A DNA stretch of 6,890 nucleotides, taken from contig JBMNNN010000109.1 in NCBI GenBank assembly GCA_050942555.1, positions 1-6,890 of the forward strand. The letters are read 5' to 3'. This document shows, piece after piece, positions 5,873 to 6,890 of the stretch (within the stretch, counting starts at the first letter, position 1; each line of letters begins with the position of its first letter). This DNA comes from JAAYXU01 sp050942555 (GTDB lineage Bacteria > Bacillota > Clostridia > Christensenellales > UMGS416). The notes below the pieces were generated by a model. It worked only from the letters and a program-made list of their open reading frames with translations. It was not told the origin of the DNA and made no database searches. The position numbers and the translations under genes were made by a program.

Positions 5873-5901
5873 TTGTCCCTCTCCCCGGTTTCTGGTATAC
5901 T
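5873..5901 (+). promoter_or_regulatory. Extended -10 promoter giving a probable leaderless mRNA
   Basis: TTGTCC (5873-5878), a 17-base spacer and TATACT (5896-5901) preceded by TGG form an extended -10 promoter. Only 7 bases separate the -10 from the ATG at 5909, so transcription should begin at or within a base or two of the start codon. No Shine-Dalgarno is present. Confidence 0.65.
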
Positions 5902-5908
5902 CTGTGCG

Positions 5909-6890
5909 ATGAGCGGGAAATGGACATGGATCGCCACAGCCGGATACGGGCTGGAGGGCGTACTGGCCCGGGAGATCCGGGCGCTCGGGTACGAAACGAC
6001 CGACGTGCAGACGTCGCGCGTGACGTTTGCGGGCGGGCCGGAGGCGGGCGTCCGCGCCAATCTCTGGCTGCGCACCGCGGGCAGGGTGCGCCTTTGCGTG
6101 GGCGCGTTCGAGGCGCGCGATTTCGACCAGCTTTTCGACGGCGTCCGACAGATCCGCTGGGAGGACTACCTGCCGCGGGACGCGGCGTTTCCGGTCGGCT
6201 GCAGGCTCGTCAATTCGCAGATTAAAAGCCCCCCGGATACGCAGGCCATCGTTAAGAAGGCCGTAGCCGAAAGGCTGGGGAGCGTTTACCATTTGGGTCG
6301 CCTGCCCGAGAGCGGGGGCGAGCGGCCCATCGAGGCGCACATATACCGCGACCGGGTGACGCTGTCCATCGACACGAGCGGCGCGCCGCTTCACAGGAGG
6401 GGCTACCGGGTGCTCAACGCCGACGCGGCGCTGCGCGAGACGCTGGCCGCGGCGTTGGTGCTGCTGTCCCGCTGGAGGCCCGAAGCCCCCTTCTCCGACC
6501 CGTTCTGCGGCTCGGGAACGCTGTGCGTCGAGGCGGCGCTTATCGGGCACGGCATCGCGCCGGGCATCGGGCGCACATTTGGCGCGGAGGACTGGCCGAT
6601 CCTGCCCGCCGCGCTGTGGCGGCAGGCCCGCGAGGAGGCGCGCGACAGCGTGAGCGCTTCCGTCCTGTCGATCGAGGGCGCCGATATAGACGCTGCGGCG
6701 CTTTCTATGGCCCAAACCCATGCCCGCAAGGCCGGTGTAGCCGACTCTATCCGGTTCCGGCGCACCGACGCCCGCCGGTTTGCGTCGGACATCCCCGGGG
6801 GCTTCATCGTGACCAATCCCCCTTACGGCAAGCGGCTTTCCGACCGGCCCGCGGTGGAGCGCCTGTACCGGGAGACGGGCCCGGCGCTGC
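5909..6890 (+). CDS. THUMP-domain class I SAM-dependent rRNA N2-guanine methyltransferase (RlmL/YpsC type), 3' end outside window
   Basis: The frame is open from ATG 5909 to the window edge, giving 327 residues. The N-terminus, with IATAGYGLEGVLAREIRALGY (8-28), and the region to about 155 form the ferredoxin-like/THUMP RNA-binding part. LHRRGYRV (161-168) is the conserved linker, followed by a Rossmann methyltransferase with SAM-binding DPFCGSGT (197-204), an acidic strand GADID (257-261), and the catalytic NPPYGKRL (303-310), typical of N2-guanine and related amino-group methylation. The closest families are YpsC of Bacillus and the N-terminal half of E. coli RlmKL, which methylates G2445 of 23S rRNA; the exact base cannot be read from sequence. 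Family length is about 370-390 residues, so roughly 50 are missing. The start is supported by the family's typical N-terminus, not by a Shine-Dalgarno. Confidence 0.9.
   Translation, partial: MSGKWTWIATAGYGLEGVLAREIRALGYETTDVQTSRVTFAGGPEAGVRANLWLRTAGRVRLCVGAFEARDFDQLFDGVRQIRWEDYLPRDAAFPVGCRLVNSQIKSPPDTQAIVKKAVAERLGSVYHLGRLPESGGERPIEAHIYRDRVTLSIDTSGAPLHRRGYRVLNADAALRETLAAALVLLSRWRPEAPFSDPFCGSGTLCVEAALIGHGIAPGIGRTFGAEDWPILPAALWRQAREEARDSVSASVLSIEGADIDAAALSMAQTHARKAGVADSIRFRRTDARRFASDIPGGFIVTNPPYGKRLSDRPAVERLYRETGPAL

Noticed and set aside
5771..6721. 316-codon open frame on the - strand opposite the methyltransferase
   Set aside because: It has Arg/Pro/Ala-rich composition and no motifs, starts inside the conserved methyltransferase domain and crosses the divergent promoter region.

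Overview
The window is GC-rich (roughly 60% or more by eye) bacterial chromosome with strong GGAGG-type ribosome binding sites, compact intergenic regions and no mobile element, tRNA, rRNA or CRISPR. The protein families point to a GC-rich member of the Clostridia/Firmicutes: a clostridial-type lysine 2,3-aminomutase, a YpsC-type THUMP methyltransferase, and a LysM wall protein behind what looks like a WalR (YycF) box. This placement is inference.

Layout. (1) Positions 1-1729, + strand: the 3' part of a D-Ala-D-Ala-ligase-like ATP-grasp gene, then 16 bases later a KamA/lysine 2,3-aminomutase-like radical SAM gene, apparently one operon, ending at a hairpin (1754-1780) that can terminate transcription in both directions. 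(2) 1799-2749, - strand: a short, single-module Ppx/GppA phosphatase, convergent with the operon. (3) 2750-2980: a 231-base divergent intergenic region with a promoter for the phosphatase and, facing right, a perfect WalR-type direct repeat about 60 bases before the next gene. (4) 2981-4288, + strand: a secreted protein with four LysM repeats, two of them a recent tandem duplication, and an uncharacterised C-terminal domain, followed by a terminator (4306-4341). (5) 4376-5683, - strand: an FAD-dependent oxidoreductase with its own extended -10 promoter. (6) 5684-5908: a 225-base divergent intergenic region. (7) 5909 to the right edge, + strand: a THUMP-domain rRNA N2-guanine methyltransferase, cut off by the window, whose promoter is placed so that its mRNA would be leaderless. 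No gene-free stretch exceeds 300 bases.

How the genes work together. Only the first two genes form a clear functional unit. The aminomutase keeps the residues that read the lysine side chain, so L-lysine to beta-lysine is the likely reaction. The ATP-grasp ligase beside it could couple the product to another amino acid or peptide, in place of the usual partners (beta-lysine acetyltransferase, lysine fermentation enzymes, or EpmA/EF-P). The aminomutase has lost the entire inter-subunit zinc site of the classical clostridial enzyme. This ligase-aminomutase pair is the best candidate here for an undescribed pathway. The other four genes look like independent single-gene transcription units.
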